A stretch of 64,000 nucleotides of DNA from Scenedesmus sp. ARA3. Taxonomy: Eukaryota; Chlorophyta; Chlorophyceae; Sphaeropleales; Scenedesmaceae. Position numbers and translations under genes: made by a program. The stretch covers positions 62,001-126,000 of the forward strand of contig RWJK01000256.1 in NCBI GenBank assembly GCA_004335835.1. Reading direction: 5' to 3'. Shown piece by piece: positions 16,765 to 27,418 of the stretch. Numbering within the stretch: the stretch's first letter is position 1; each line of letters starts with the position of its first letter. Under the pieces are notes generated by a model that ran no database searches, was not told where the DNA came from, and saw nothing but the letters and a program-made list of their open reading frames with translations.

Positions 16765-17798
16765 CCACGGCTGTGTACAGAGCCCACAAACACAAGCAGA
16801 GGCTGCATGGTTCGGTCCTGCAGTTGGCCTCCTGTAACTTCCAAAGCAGGCAACACAATCTGCAGGTAACACAATGCAACATGATGCGTATTGGTTGAAG
16901 GCCCTAGGAACCCCGCCACCGTGGCTGCTTGAACCTCAGATGTTCAGATGTGCAGCAATCGCAGGGCGCACAGCTCCTGCCCGCACCAACAACCGTTCAT
17001 GATTCATGCTGTACTACCCGCAGTTGTGACGCTGCAGTGTTGATGCTGGGCTGGCGCTGCGTCATGTGCAGCAGCTTGTTGTAAACAACAACCAACAAAC
17101 TAGTAGTAAGCAGCAGCCATGTTCAGCTGCCGCAATGGTGCTGCTGCAGGCCGCTCAAGGCCTTCAGCACTGCTGCGTATGTCCATGCTGGGCAGCATCA
17201 AGTGCAGCTTTGTCAAATGCATTGCAAGGCTGTGCATTATTGAAAAGGGGCTTGGTGTAAACAAAACAATCGCCGATAGGAGCAGTGCCCCTTTCGCCAC
17301 TGTAATCACAGTGCGGCGCAGGGCCAATGGCATGCATTGGCCGCTCCTGTTCTTCTAGTGAATCTGGAGTCACAGCATGAGCATATGGCTAGCCTGCAGC
17401 AGCTGGTAAGCTTCGCCGCTATGGGCAGCATGCCAGCACTGCCACAACAGCATGCCTGCACTGCTGTTTGGTTTCAGCGTGCTGTGAGTGGTCTGTGATG
17501 CTTGCCCACACAATAGCGCAGATGAATCTGCAGGTTGGCTTGCCAGACTGACAAGACATGCATCTCATCCCTTCCACAAGCACAGACAACACATCGTGGC
17601 GGCACAGCATACTTTTGAATTGCAGCCTTTTCAAGATGCATGCAACATATGCGGGCTGCAACGGCTTCTTCCAGTGCTTGTGTGGTGGGATCCGATGTCA
17701 CACAAAAGTAACCACTCTAATGACATAAGAGCCTCACATAATCTCATCATACTTCGGTGTGTCCCAGCTATACCTTGCTGCCTCCCTATGTGTGCGCC
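16765..17798. other. Probable 3' region of the propeller-like gene; no gene found
   Basis: This stretch follows the stop codon of the - strand gene ending at 17799. It has no joinable exons or domain motifs. TTACA words that would read as TGTAA on the - strand occur in the wider downstream region (for example at 16551). Nothing else of note is visible. Confidence 0.35.
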
Positions 17799-20065
17799 TT
17801 ACAACGCGGCGATTGTTATGTTGCCGCCAGCAGCAGCATCCAGATACGCCAAATACAGCTTGCCGTTACCCGCCACTTGGACCTCGAAGGAAGATTCAAC
17901 ACCTGGAGGATCAATCACAGCAGCACCCACTGCAGTAGGCATGCCCCCCACTCCAACCCAGGGCTGATTAGCTCTGGCTGGCAGGGAGAGGCTATACACA
18001 TTCAGCTCATCATACTGATTGCATACCAGATACAGCGCCTTGCGCGTGGCAACCAGCCGTGTGTGCACCCACAGGTTTCCGATATACCCTGGCCTTTGCT
18101 TGGCGATGCCGCAGCTGGGCCTGTTGCTGCTTGCTACTGGCGCCCATGCGCCTCCTCGCGGCGCTGCCACAACGGTCTTGCCGCGAGCGTCGCCGTTCGC
18201 TGAATCCCCGCTGTATGCGACGTAGGGCTCGGCGGCTGAGCCAGCCATGGCGATGTTTGTGAACATGTTTGGGCTGAATGTCACACTCTCGGAAGCATTT
18301 GCAATGCTGGTCCATGCAGAGCCTTGCTGGCGCAGCACGGGGCCCTGCTGTCCCGGGGGTAGCTTCAGTGCGTCACCCTCCCACTTGTACATTACGAAGG
18401 GCGCATATGGTGCTGCGCAGCACGGCAGACAGCAGCAGTTGCGCGTCGTTGTGTTGGAATTGAACGAGCTGATGCAGGACGGACATGCTAGCATGCCAGC
18501 AAGTCATCTGCAGCTGCTGCAGGGCTGCTGCAACCCTCACCTACTGCCGCAGCGCATGCTGGCATTGCATGGCCAAGCCTCATGGCCATGTCCAACACCA
18601 TGGTTTGCATGTTGTGTGGACAGAATGCAGCCATGCAGCCATGCTGGCATCTGCAATCGCCGCCTGTGTTAGAGAGGCGTTGCATACTGTGCATGGTAAG
18701 CTGAGGACACCCACCACATGCACCACACAGCCACACCATGGCGCTGCATGCAAGTCTGGCTCTACACACAATGACCCTGGAAACAACGAATGCGTAGCTA
18801 TTCTATAGCGCAGGGCCTGCAGCCGCTTTGCTCACCGGAGGGGCCCAGAGCCAGCTCAAGGCTGAACTTGATCCTAGCCGGCCCTTGAAACTGGCGCACA
18901 GTCGCCCACTTGCCGCCCCCTAGCCGCTTGACGTAGGCAGTGGTTTTGTCGGACGACCTGTAGTCGTCGTTCATGACGTAGTTTGTGTACGCCACGTACG
19001 GCTGGCCTGCACCGCTCACAGCAAACTTTGGGCCGGCAGTGCAGCCTAGGCCGCAGTCTGATTTGCCGGATGTGATGGACTCAGAGCTGACAGCTGCCCA
19101 TGTGCCTGCGATGTTGCCTGCCCTCCTTGCACGAGGGGAGCTGGCCTTCAAGGAATACCTGAACACTTTGATGTCACCAGAAGTACTGTTCAGCCAGGCA
19201 AGCCAGGGTGTGTCCTGTGTGGCACACATGGCAGAGCATGAGCAGGCGTCAGCTCAAAGTCAGCAACAGCTGTCAGAAGCCCCAAGGCTGGTGGCAGTCG
19301 CTCGCTGCTGCAGTAATTGCTGCTGGTTGCTGGCACATGCTTTCGTGGGCTTGGCATTGTGATGCAAACACCAGCGTTGCTGTTGTGCAGTCACTGCAGC
19401 TGCACTGCAGGTACGGTACCTGTGCTTCCATGCAAGGCCATATGGCACACATTAAACCGCACACAACGTCATCACGGTGATCGACGCAGCATCGCGAAGC
19501 GTGCATTGGTTAGTGGCCAGTGCTTGCAGCGTTGCCAGCCTGGCAGGTGCTGTACATGTACTGCCATGGTGCAGTAACACTGCTGTCTGTGGCACATAAA
19601 GCACACGCTGCCATTGCCATCGTGTCGTGCAAACTAGGCCTGCGACTGACCTTTTGATCGATCACCAAATTGGGGTTCGTGAAGGCGTTGTCGCTCGGCA
19701 GCCCATTGGACACTTTGCCAGGCACTGCCACCCCTGCTGGCCACCCCACCTGCGGACTTGCAGGGTCATTGTCGATTCGCCAGCAGCCAACCCTGCGAAT
19801 GCTACCCATGGCATGTTGGTTTTATCTACTGCCAGGAGAATGCTTGGCCTTTCAATCCGTAGGGTCCATCAATGCATCCGGAGCGAATCACCCCTGCAGG
19901 TCCAAGCCGGTCCCACTTAGGGTTGGCACTGCCAGACGCAGCGGTAGAAGCCTCCATCGTTCCTGTGAGATCAACTTCTCCGCTGGATGCTGCTGGTGTG
20001 CTGCTGCTGGCTGATGGTGGCAGCCATTGCAGGAGCAGCAGACCCAAAAGCAGCACAAGCTGCAC
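17799..20065 (-). CDS. Secreted beta-propeller-like protein (sialidase/BNR-style repeats), at least 4 exons, 5' end unresolved
   Basis: Coding blocks on the - strand: about 20065-19840, about 19808-19651, 19214-18836 and 18412-17799. The last three are joined by clear donors (GTCAGT, GTGAGC) and acceptors with matching phases. The first block begins with a strong hydrophobic leader (QLVLLLGLLLLQWLP), but the nearest in-frame start is GTG and an acceptor-like CACCCAG lies just upstream. The initiator ATG is therefore probably in an unseen 5' exon. The junction between the first two blocks (about 37 bases apart) is also unclear. A recurring strand motif, G-x-PYVAY or variants (PWLAWLN, PYVAYTN, PYVAYSG, LYLAYLD), appears roughly every 60-100 residues. 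This is typical of repeat propellers that bind glycans or protein. No catalytic sialidase residues can be assigned. It is likely extracellular. Confidence 0.65.
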
Positions 20066-20831
20066 AGGGTACTTGTTCTTTCTGGGTGATTAGTATTGGT
20101 AGTTAAGTATAATCAATTTTCAACTCGACTAAATCGGAATTGCCCACGCTTCACTGAAGTTGCAGTCGTGGGTACCCAGCACAGAACTTCACCCTGCAGC
20201 GAATCACAACGACAGCAGAGAATGAAATCGAGCTTAAGATAGGTAGCATGCTAGGGGTCTGGTGACATAGTAGCATTTGTTGCCCCTTGTTGTGCGGCAG
20301 GGACAAGTTGTCCCGGAAATGACAGTACAGCAACAGGACAACAATGCTGTGGTCCGCGATGACTGATAAGACAACCCTTTAATACCCCGTGAAACCGGCA
20401 GGAACAATATAAATCTGTCTGATCAAGCCAAGCGCAGCTGTGGAGGCTGCTGTCACAACTATCTCAGATACTGCGGCTGCAGCTGTTGGTAGCTAGCTGG
20501 CTCTGCGGAAGTGCTTGCTGCCAGAGCTCTGTGTATGTGCTTGCGCTGTGACATGAACAGCAGCGTTTCTGGCCAAGCACGGTATATCATGCAGGTTGCC
20601 AAGTGCCACTTCATGAATCAGCAACACAAGGTACAAATCAATCCGCTCTGCCGCAGAGTGGCCCAACCCAATTCTGCCGCAGAATGTGTTGAACACAGTA
20701 ATATGGCAGGACAGTATGCGATGCGCCCGTCAATTCATGGTAAACATCCTTTTGTCCAAATCACGATGCCTCAGAAGTGCGCCGGTTGCATGCAGCATGC
20801 CCTGGCTAGGGTTATAGAGTCGCATCATTTG
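20066..20831. other. Spacer between the propeller-like gene and the kinase stop codon
   Basis: No coding exon is supported. The half next to 20066 probably contains the 5' leader or first exon of the propeller-like gene (an ATG at about 20249 on the - strand opens a short hydrophobic frame). The half next to 20831 is expected to be the kinase 3' untranslated region. Nothing else was identified. Confidence 0.35.
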
Positions 20832-21173
20832 TCAGGCGTCTGACTCGCTGGTGCTGTCACAGCTGCCCCAGGGGCTAGGCAGCACAGCAGCCCTGTCAGC
20901 CGCACTGCACAGCTGCACCCGAAGCCGCTGCACAGCTGCCTGCGTTGCCTGCTGCTCCTGCTGCAGGCACGGCTGCTGTGTGGCATCATCTTTTTCTGCT
21001 GCTGCTGCTGCTGATGCAGCTTCAGCTGTGGCCACTGGGTAGTCAGGTGATGTCACGCTTGCAGGGCACTCGCTGTTGGCAGCAACACCTTCAACACAGC
21101 CTGTTTGGACACCTGCGTCTGCTGCTGGCATCATGGGTTGAGGTGCTGCTGCTGGCTGCAGATCATCAGGCAA

Positions 21174-21206
<33 letters not shown>

Positions 21207-21391
21207 TGCTGCCAGTGCAGCCGCTGGCAGGCATTCAACTGCTGCAGGCGGCGGCTGAGTCACCAGGCTGCTGCCAGCTGGCCCGCTGCTGCATGTTCCA
21301 CCATGCACTGCATGATGGCTGCTGACAAGGCAGCTTGGCGAGCTACCGCTATGAGGCAGCTGTGTACATGCAGCTGCTTGGTGTCCAGCCA

Positions 21392-21425
<34 letters not shown>

Positions 21426-22331
21426 GCGGTGCTGCTGGTGGTGATGATTGGGAGAGTATGCGTAGCTGCTGAAAGCACACGCGCTGCTCGCCAGGCTGCT
21501 GCTGCTGTCAGGTGCGCCAGCAACTTCACAGTGGAGTTCACAGCTGGGCCTGCCAGACATCACTGTGAACTCGTGTGCGAAGTTTGATGTAAAAGACAGA
21601 CCACGCGGAGTGGTGCGTGTCTCGCTGCGCTCTGTGATGGTGCTGAGACTGGATGGCTCCGCATGCAGCTGCTGCTGCGCTGTGTAGCGCTCTGCCAGCA
21701 TGTGCATGTGCTGCAGCTGCTGCGCCGCAAGCTGCTGCTGCTGCTGCTGCTGCTGCTGCACAGAGGTGAGGGTTTGTGGTGCTATGCTGGAACTGGCTTC
21801 AGCAGCACTGCTGCTGCTGTGCAGTGCAGCTGGCTTGCACTGTACTGGGGTTGGGACTTCAATGCTGCCGACGCCGCCACCGCTGCTGCTGCTGCTGCTG
21901 CCGCCGCTGCTGCTGCTGCCGGCCGTAGTGAGCCCTGCTGCCTGCAACATCAGAGACCAGCGCGTGACTCCCTGCTGCCTGCTGCTGCTGCTGCCACTAC
22001 CACTGCTGCCGCTGCCGTCGCCGCTACCGCTGCATGTTCGAGCAGCAGCTGCATCTGCTGGTGCCACACTACGCTCTGCAACAGTTGTGCTGAGCACTGC
22101 ATTGCTGCTGCTGTTGCTCTGCCTGCTGCCGCCGCCGCCGCTCTCATACACGGCTTGCATTGCCGCACTGCTGCTGTCTAAACTGCTCATTGAAGCGCTC
22201 ACATTGCTCACTGCTGTGCTCAAGTTGCTGCTGAGAACAGTGCTCAGGGTGTGCCGCAGCGGCGGCAGCAGCCGAAGCTCACTGAGGGTTGGGAAGTCGC
22301 GCGTGCTGCGCTGGAGCGGCTGCTGCTGTTC

Positions 22332-22377
<46 letters not shown>

Positions 22378-22907
22378 GGTGGCGGCGGCGGCGCCTGGTG
22401 CAGCAGTCGTGCCATTGTGGGGTTTGCATCTGCTGGTAGTGTTGCTGCTGCTGGAGCTGCTGTTGCTGCTGCTGCTGCAGATGCAGCTGGCTGGTGTAGC
22501 AGGCCTTTGGTGCTGACCTTCTTCTGCTTGGCATGTTGCGGCTCATGCTGCATCACCAGCTTCTGCATGCGCTTGCGCAGCCACTTGATCACTCCGCCCT
22601 TCTTGTCCTTCGTCTGTGCTGCATGCTGCACGCGCTTTATAAACTGCTGCTGCTGCTGCTGCTGCTGCTGTTCTGTGCTGATCTGTTGCACAGACAGCTC
22701 CCTAGTGAATTCCCGAGCAGCACCGTAGCTGGCACGCCTGCTTGCCTGCAAGCTGCTGCCTGCGTCACTCAGCAGCAGCCCAGCAGAGCAGCTGCTGCCT
22801 GCAACGCTGCTGTTGCTGCCACCCCTGCTTCCAGGGCCACCACAGCCTCCGCCTCCACTGCCAGCTGAGCTCAACAAATGCTCCGCTTGCTGCCCTGTAC
22901 CTGCTAG

Positions 22908-22946
<39 letters not shown>

Positions 22947-25900
22947 AGACTGGAGGTGAGTTGTCTGGCCTGCATTGTGAGTTGTGCCTGCAGCGCTGCT
23001 GTGCATGCTGGCGTGGTGTGCGCTGCTGCTGGTGGCTCCGCTGCCGCTGCTGCTGAAGATGTCGGGCAGCAGCGGAGGCAGCTGCAGCCCTAGCTGCTGC
23101 AGCTGCTGCTCATAAGCCTCCAGGTGCGGCCTACAGCACACAACATAAACATAACATAAGATGACAAACTTAAAAGCAGCGCAGCTATAGGGAATAGGGA
23201 AAGTCAAATAGGGAAAGTCGAATAGGGAAAGTCGGTGCAATATAGCGACGGAACATTATTCCTGTTTGCTGTCGCTAACCAGTCCCTAAGTGATCCCTAT
23301 ACTGCGTTTAGGGACGGCTTAGGGACCATTTAGGGACAGGTTAGGGAAGCCAGTCTTAGTGCAGTGCTACGTAAGCACTATTGCGAGGCTTGCAGAAACC
23401 AAGAGCATGTGCACAGTAAACGCATTGCCAGTACTGTCACATTACTGCTGTTGTTGAAAGTCAGCGCCGGCTGCTGCCAGCACCAGCACAAGGCGCCCGG
23501 CAAACACCTGGACGAAGCGCACTCGTATCAACGCAAAAGACCACCCGGCTGCCTGCAGCAGCTGCCAATACGGCCACGACTCCATGTGTCACACCCACCT
23601 GCCCCTTCCTTCTGCAACCCCGCACAACACACAAGCAAAGCACATGCCACACATCACGCACAACATTGGACTCTATCCTACAAGACTAGTATTCTCAGAT
23701 TCCCACCCACCTGAGCAGTGGATCCTGCAGCAGAATGTCACACTCATGCAAAACATTGGACTGTATCCTCACTCTGCAGATTGGCAACCCACCTGAGCAG
23801 TGGATCCTGCAGCAGCTCCAAGCTGCTAGGCCTGCAGCAAGGGTCTTTTTGCATCAGCCTCTGATGCAAACCTCTTAGCCCAGCACTATACATGCCCGGC
23901 AGCTGCGGCGCCCTCGCCCGCCGGATCAATCGATAAATCACCGCGATGCGATCGGCGCTGAAAGCAGGTCGCAGCGCTGCCATTTGATACAACACGCAGC
24001 CGAGCGCCCAAATGTCGGCTTTTTGATTGTAGCCGGTTCCGCCGAGCTGCTCCGGGGCGAGGATGTTTGGTGTACCCACAAAGGATTGGGCCACGGCACT
24101 GCTGCGCTGGTGCTGCGCAGCGATGAAGGAGCCTGCGCCGCCGCTGCTGCTGCCGAAGAGTGAGGCGCCTGTGGCGCTGCCCGTCATGCTGTGTCCTGCA
24201 TCCAGCACCTGTACAGGTGGGGCAGAGGTGATGGGAGCGGATGTTGAAATCAGCGCGCCAGTGTCAGTGTTGTGCTGCATATGCCGCTGGGTTTTACGAC
24301 CGTTAGGACGCTAGCTGTGCAGCACTTTGCGCTCAGGCTGAGCTGGGCAGCAACGGCTGCTACATGTTCTTGTCATAGCTCCTGCTGCAGTGAATACAAC
24401 AGACCTCACCGGCACATACTGCATGCTGTTACTATGGTGCTGGCTGCTGTCTTGTGCTGGCTGGTGCTGCATGACACCAGCTGCTGCACACACATGTTGC
24501 ACGAGCGCTTCAAAAGGAGTGATGCTTCAAAAGTTGCTGCAGCAAGCCTGCACCAACTGCAGCGCACCTTGACCAGGCCAAAGTCCCCCAGCTTCAGCAA
24601 TCCCTGGCTCGTCATGAAGATGTTATTTGCTTTCAAATCCCGGTGCATCAGGCCCCGCGAGTGGATGTACGCCAGCGCCGCAACCAGCTGCACAAAGTAG
24701 CGCAGCAGCAGCGGCTCCGGCAGATGCCTGCCTGCCTGGCCGGCCTGCTGCAGCCTGCTGTGCAGGTCACCGCTGTCTGCAAACTCCATCACAATGTTGA
24801 GTCTCGCGCCATCAGCAAAGCAGTCGTGATATCTGCATGAGAGGCATAGGAAAGATGGTGTTATGCAGCACACTGAGAGGCTGGTTGGTTGTACAGTGGG
24901 AGCTGCCTATGCAGCGAAGGGAGATGCAGCTGCTGCTGCGCCAGCCATGCAATGCGGCAGACGCCGGCGGCTGCAGGAGCTGCCAGCAGCATCCTCCAGC
25001 ATACTGAGCCGGTAGCGGTTCCACCAGGCAGCTGTAATTACAGGTGGGCACTGCTGCAGCTCAACCACAGCCGATCATACAATGCATTTCAACCAACCAA
25101 TACAGCCGATTGTAATCGCAGCGCCTCACTGAATGATGTTGGGGTGCTGCAGGCTGGCCAGCACTGCCACCTCTCGCTTCTGCTGCTCCAGGATGGACCC
25201 CGCCTGCCCCACAGCAGCAGCAGCAGCAGGCGCCTCCAGCGCCTTGATGCACACCAGCTGGCCGGTGGGCAGGTGCTGCGCCTTGTGCACGCAGCCGAAT
25301 GCGCCGCGCCCCAACTCCTCAAGCATGCGATACTCACCCTGCACAGTGCACAGGACGTAGCACAGCATGAAGGTTGCTGCCCCAAGTTTTGCAACTGCGC
25401 AGAACTTGCAGCAGCAGCAGTGACAGCTGTACTACCTCCAGCACGCTGTTCTTGCCCGTGGAGTCAAGCTCGCAGTTTTCAGCCAGACTGCTTGGGACTA
25501 TAAGTGTGACTGCTGCTCATGCATGGCGATGCAGCTGGCTGGGCTGGTGATGCACGTGCAAATTGAAAGCAGCGCTGCTGGCAACAAACAGCAGAACGCA
25601 CAGGCTGCAACTTGCATTGAATGCTGGCCGCAGCCGCACCTGCAGCGTCACTGCCGGCTTGACTGCTGGTGTCTGCATGGGGAACAGCCGCCGCAGCGAC
25701 TGCAGCTGCTTGCGTGAGAAGTCGGGAGTGGCCTGCGCCCGGCTGCTGCCAGCAGCAGCAGCAGCAGCAGCAGCAGGCGCTGTGGCTGCCTGCACTCCTG
25801 GCAGCTGCTTGTGGGCAGCCTCCTGGCAGCAGCATTACACCACCAGGGTTGCCCAGTCAGTTGCTGTGATGAGTTGCGAGCAGCAGCTTGAGGCTAAGAT

Positions 25901-26368
25901 ACTACATGGCAGGCCACCGCAAGCACTGCATGATTGCGGGCACGGCACAATTGCCTGGACCGTGCTGTGCTGCGTTACTTCTGCAACATCCTGCAAACAG
26001 CACTGCTGGCAGCAGGTTAAACTGCACTTGACACCTGCGCTGATGGGGATGCTGCAGCAGCTGCAGGGGCCCCGGCATCCTACATTAAACTTGCGCCCAA
26101 CCCTTAGCACTGCCCTGCACCGGACCCTCGGCACTCCCTGCTGGCAGCAGCCTCACCTGCGCTGATAGGGATACTGCTGCTACTACAGGGGCTCCCGCAC
26201 CCTACGATGTCAATTGCACCCTAACCCTCAGCACTACACTGCAGCAGCCTCACCTGCGCTGATGCAGCTGCAGGCGGCACCGCGCCCTCAATATGCACCA
26301 CAAGATCTGTGCCATGCGGCGCCGCTGCTGACTCAGCACTCTCTCCACACATCAGCGCCTTGATCTGT

Positions 26369-26413
<45 letters not shown>

Positions 26414-26498
26414 TCTTGTTCTAGGGCAGCATTCTTGGCCAGCAGTGCAGCTAGCTCAGGGTCGTGTGCCGCCTCTGCTGCAATGAAGCTCCGGTAAA
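20832..26498 (-). CDS. NEK-like Ser/Thr protein kinase with N-terminal coiled region and ~765-residue low-complexity tail (5' end incomplete)
   Basis: Exons on the - strand: 26498-26254, 25804-25640, 25497-25436, 25338-25130, 24832-24568, 24208-23793, 23130-20832, plus unidentified upstream exon(s). All kinase landmarks are intact: glycine loop LGRGAFGCV, lysine in VCIKALEAP, HPNIIQYHDCF, HRDLKANNIF, GDFGLVK, VGTPNILAPE, DIWALGC. The order and wording fit the NIMA-related family, whose members often act in cell cycle or cilia. The exon at 26498 encodes an acidic-helical stretch (SFIAAEAAHDPELAALLAKN) then poly-Gln, a likely coiled coil. The kinase is thus not at the very N-terminus, as is usual for NEKs. 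The last exon encodes Ser, Gln, Ala and Gly runs with no domain I recognise. The junction between the second and third listed exons is out of phase as drawn and needs a different donor. The start may lie anywhere up to about 27250. Confidence 0.78.
23140..23360. repeat. TAGGGA-rich repeat with inverted copies in a kinase intron
   Basis: Three direct copies of AATAGGGAAAGTC lie at about 23192-23233. They are followed at about 23281-23347 by GTCCCTAAG and ATCCCTAT on one side and three forward copies of TTAGGGAC at 10-12 base spacing. GTCCCTAAG and CTTAGGGAC are exact inverted complements, so the block can fold into a hairpin. The words recall plant or algal telomere units (TTTAGGG, TTTTAGGG), but the spacing is irregular, so it is not a telomere array. 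Confidence 0.7.
23640..23822 (-). repeat. Echo of a kinase exon end (donor side)
   Basis: The segment ACATTGGACTGTATCC through CCCACCTGAGCAGTGGATCC at about 23752-23822 contains the end of the exon 24208-23793 and its donor. It recurs at about 23661-23738 with the same order and only small differences. The period is about 80 bases. The copy nearer the exon body is the one in frame. Confidence 0.85.
26028..26278 (-). repeat. Three tandem copies of a kinase exon donor region
   Basis: ACCTGCGCTGATG/AGGGAT with the flanking GGCAGCAGCCTCACC phrase occurs at about 26033, 26155 and 26252, with 100-120 base spacing. The highest-coordinate copy is the true end of the exon 26498-26254 (donor GTGAGG on the - strand). 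The other two lie in the intron. The segments between them (CACCCTACGATG, CATCCTACATTA, CCCTTAGCACTG/CCCTCAGCACTA) are homologous too. Confidence 0.85.
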
Positions 26499-27418
26499 CT
26501 GCATTTGCACGAAGCAGTTCAGCGAGATGACGATTAAGTCATCAGTATGTAGTTGTAGCGTTTGGGGTGTGGGTTTGCCTCAATGCGGCCAAGGTGTGTG
26601 CTCTGCGAACATGCTGGCCCCTACGGCTGCCTGTGCTGCATGCTCTGCACTGCTTCCAACGCTGGACAACATAGCGCAAGGTTTCACTCACTGAACGTCC
26701 AATGCAGAGTCGCTGGGGCAGCAGTGCATGAATGATGCGCAACATGCTACTGGAACTCATCGGCAGTACATCAGCAGTACACCACCCAACCCACATGCAT
26801 ACTCGTCTCCTGCGTCGATACTGCATCTGGCTTCAGACCCGCTGCAACTTTGTTCAGCCATATGCTTTATTATTATCTTTCTGAATCAATGTGCTTATGC
26901 TGCTGTTGGCCGCGTTGTGGCCAGCTTGGTCAGACTAAGTACTGTGGAGGTGCAGCGCAGTCTCATTGCAGCAACACAGAAGCGTGTAACGTTGTGAGGG
27001 GGTCAGTTGCCGTGAAGATTCATCTACTCTGTTTTTGAAGAGTCTAGACGCGAGAAGAGGCTCCCTGAGTCTGCCACAGCACGAAAAACAGGGAAGCAAG
27101 GAGGGGATGCAGAAGGGTTTGAAGGTCGTCGATCAGGACAGCCCCTTGAATTGAATTGTTTCCAAATACGTATAGTAGTCAAACATGTGCAGCGTCTTGT
27201 GCAAAGTCGCTGCGTCTCGCGAATGGAGGGCGCGTGGTCATGACCTGGCATGACACACGAAGGTTGACCACGCGTAGCACGTGCTTGGTTCTCGTCAGCT
27301 TTGCCACCTGAAAAAACCTTTATTTAAGCCCGATACAGCAGCTTTCAGGTGGAATTGCTTTTTGCGGGCTGCCACCTGTCACACGAGCCCGCCATCAGTT
27401 ACAGCTCTGCACAGGGCT
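26499..27418. other. Spacer between the kinase 5' exons and REV3; kinase first exon(s) and promoter expected here
   Basis: Both flanking genes are on the - strand. A TGTAA on the - strand lies at 27403-27399, only 16 bases past the REV3 stop, and could be its poly(A) signal. The remainder probably contains the kinase promoter and upstream exon(s). A short frame starting MSSSSMLRIIHALLPQ at about 26757 and ending at a GTGAGT near 26693 is a candidate, but I could not join it in phase. Nothing else was recognised. Confidence 0.35.

Noticed and set aside
20851..22948. Long Cys/Leu-rich frames on the + strand opposite the kinase tail
   Set aside because: They are antisense readings of CAG-encoded Gln/Ala/Ser tracts; the - strand frame joins in phase to an intact kinase domain.
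23281..23347. Interstitial telomere array
   Set aside because: Units are irregularly spaced (10-12 bases) and partly inverted, so it is reported only as telomere-like words.
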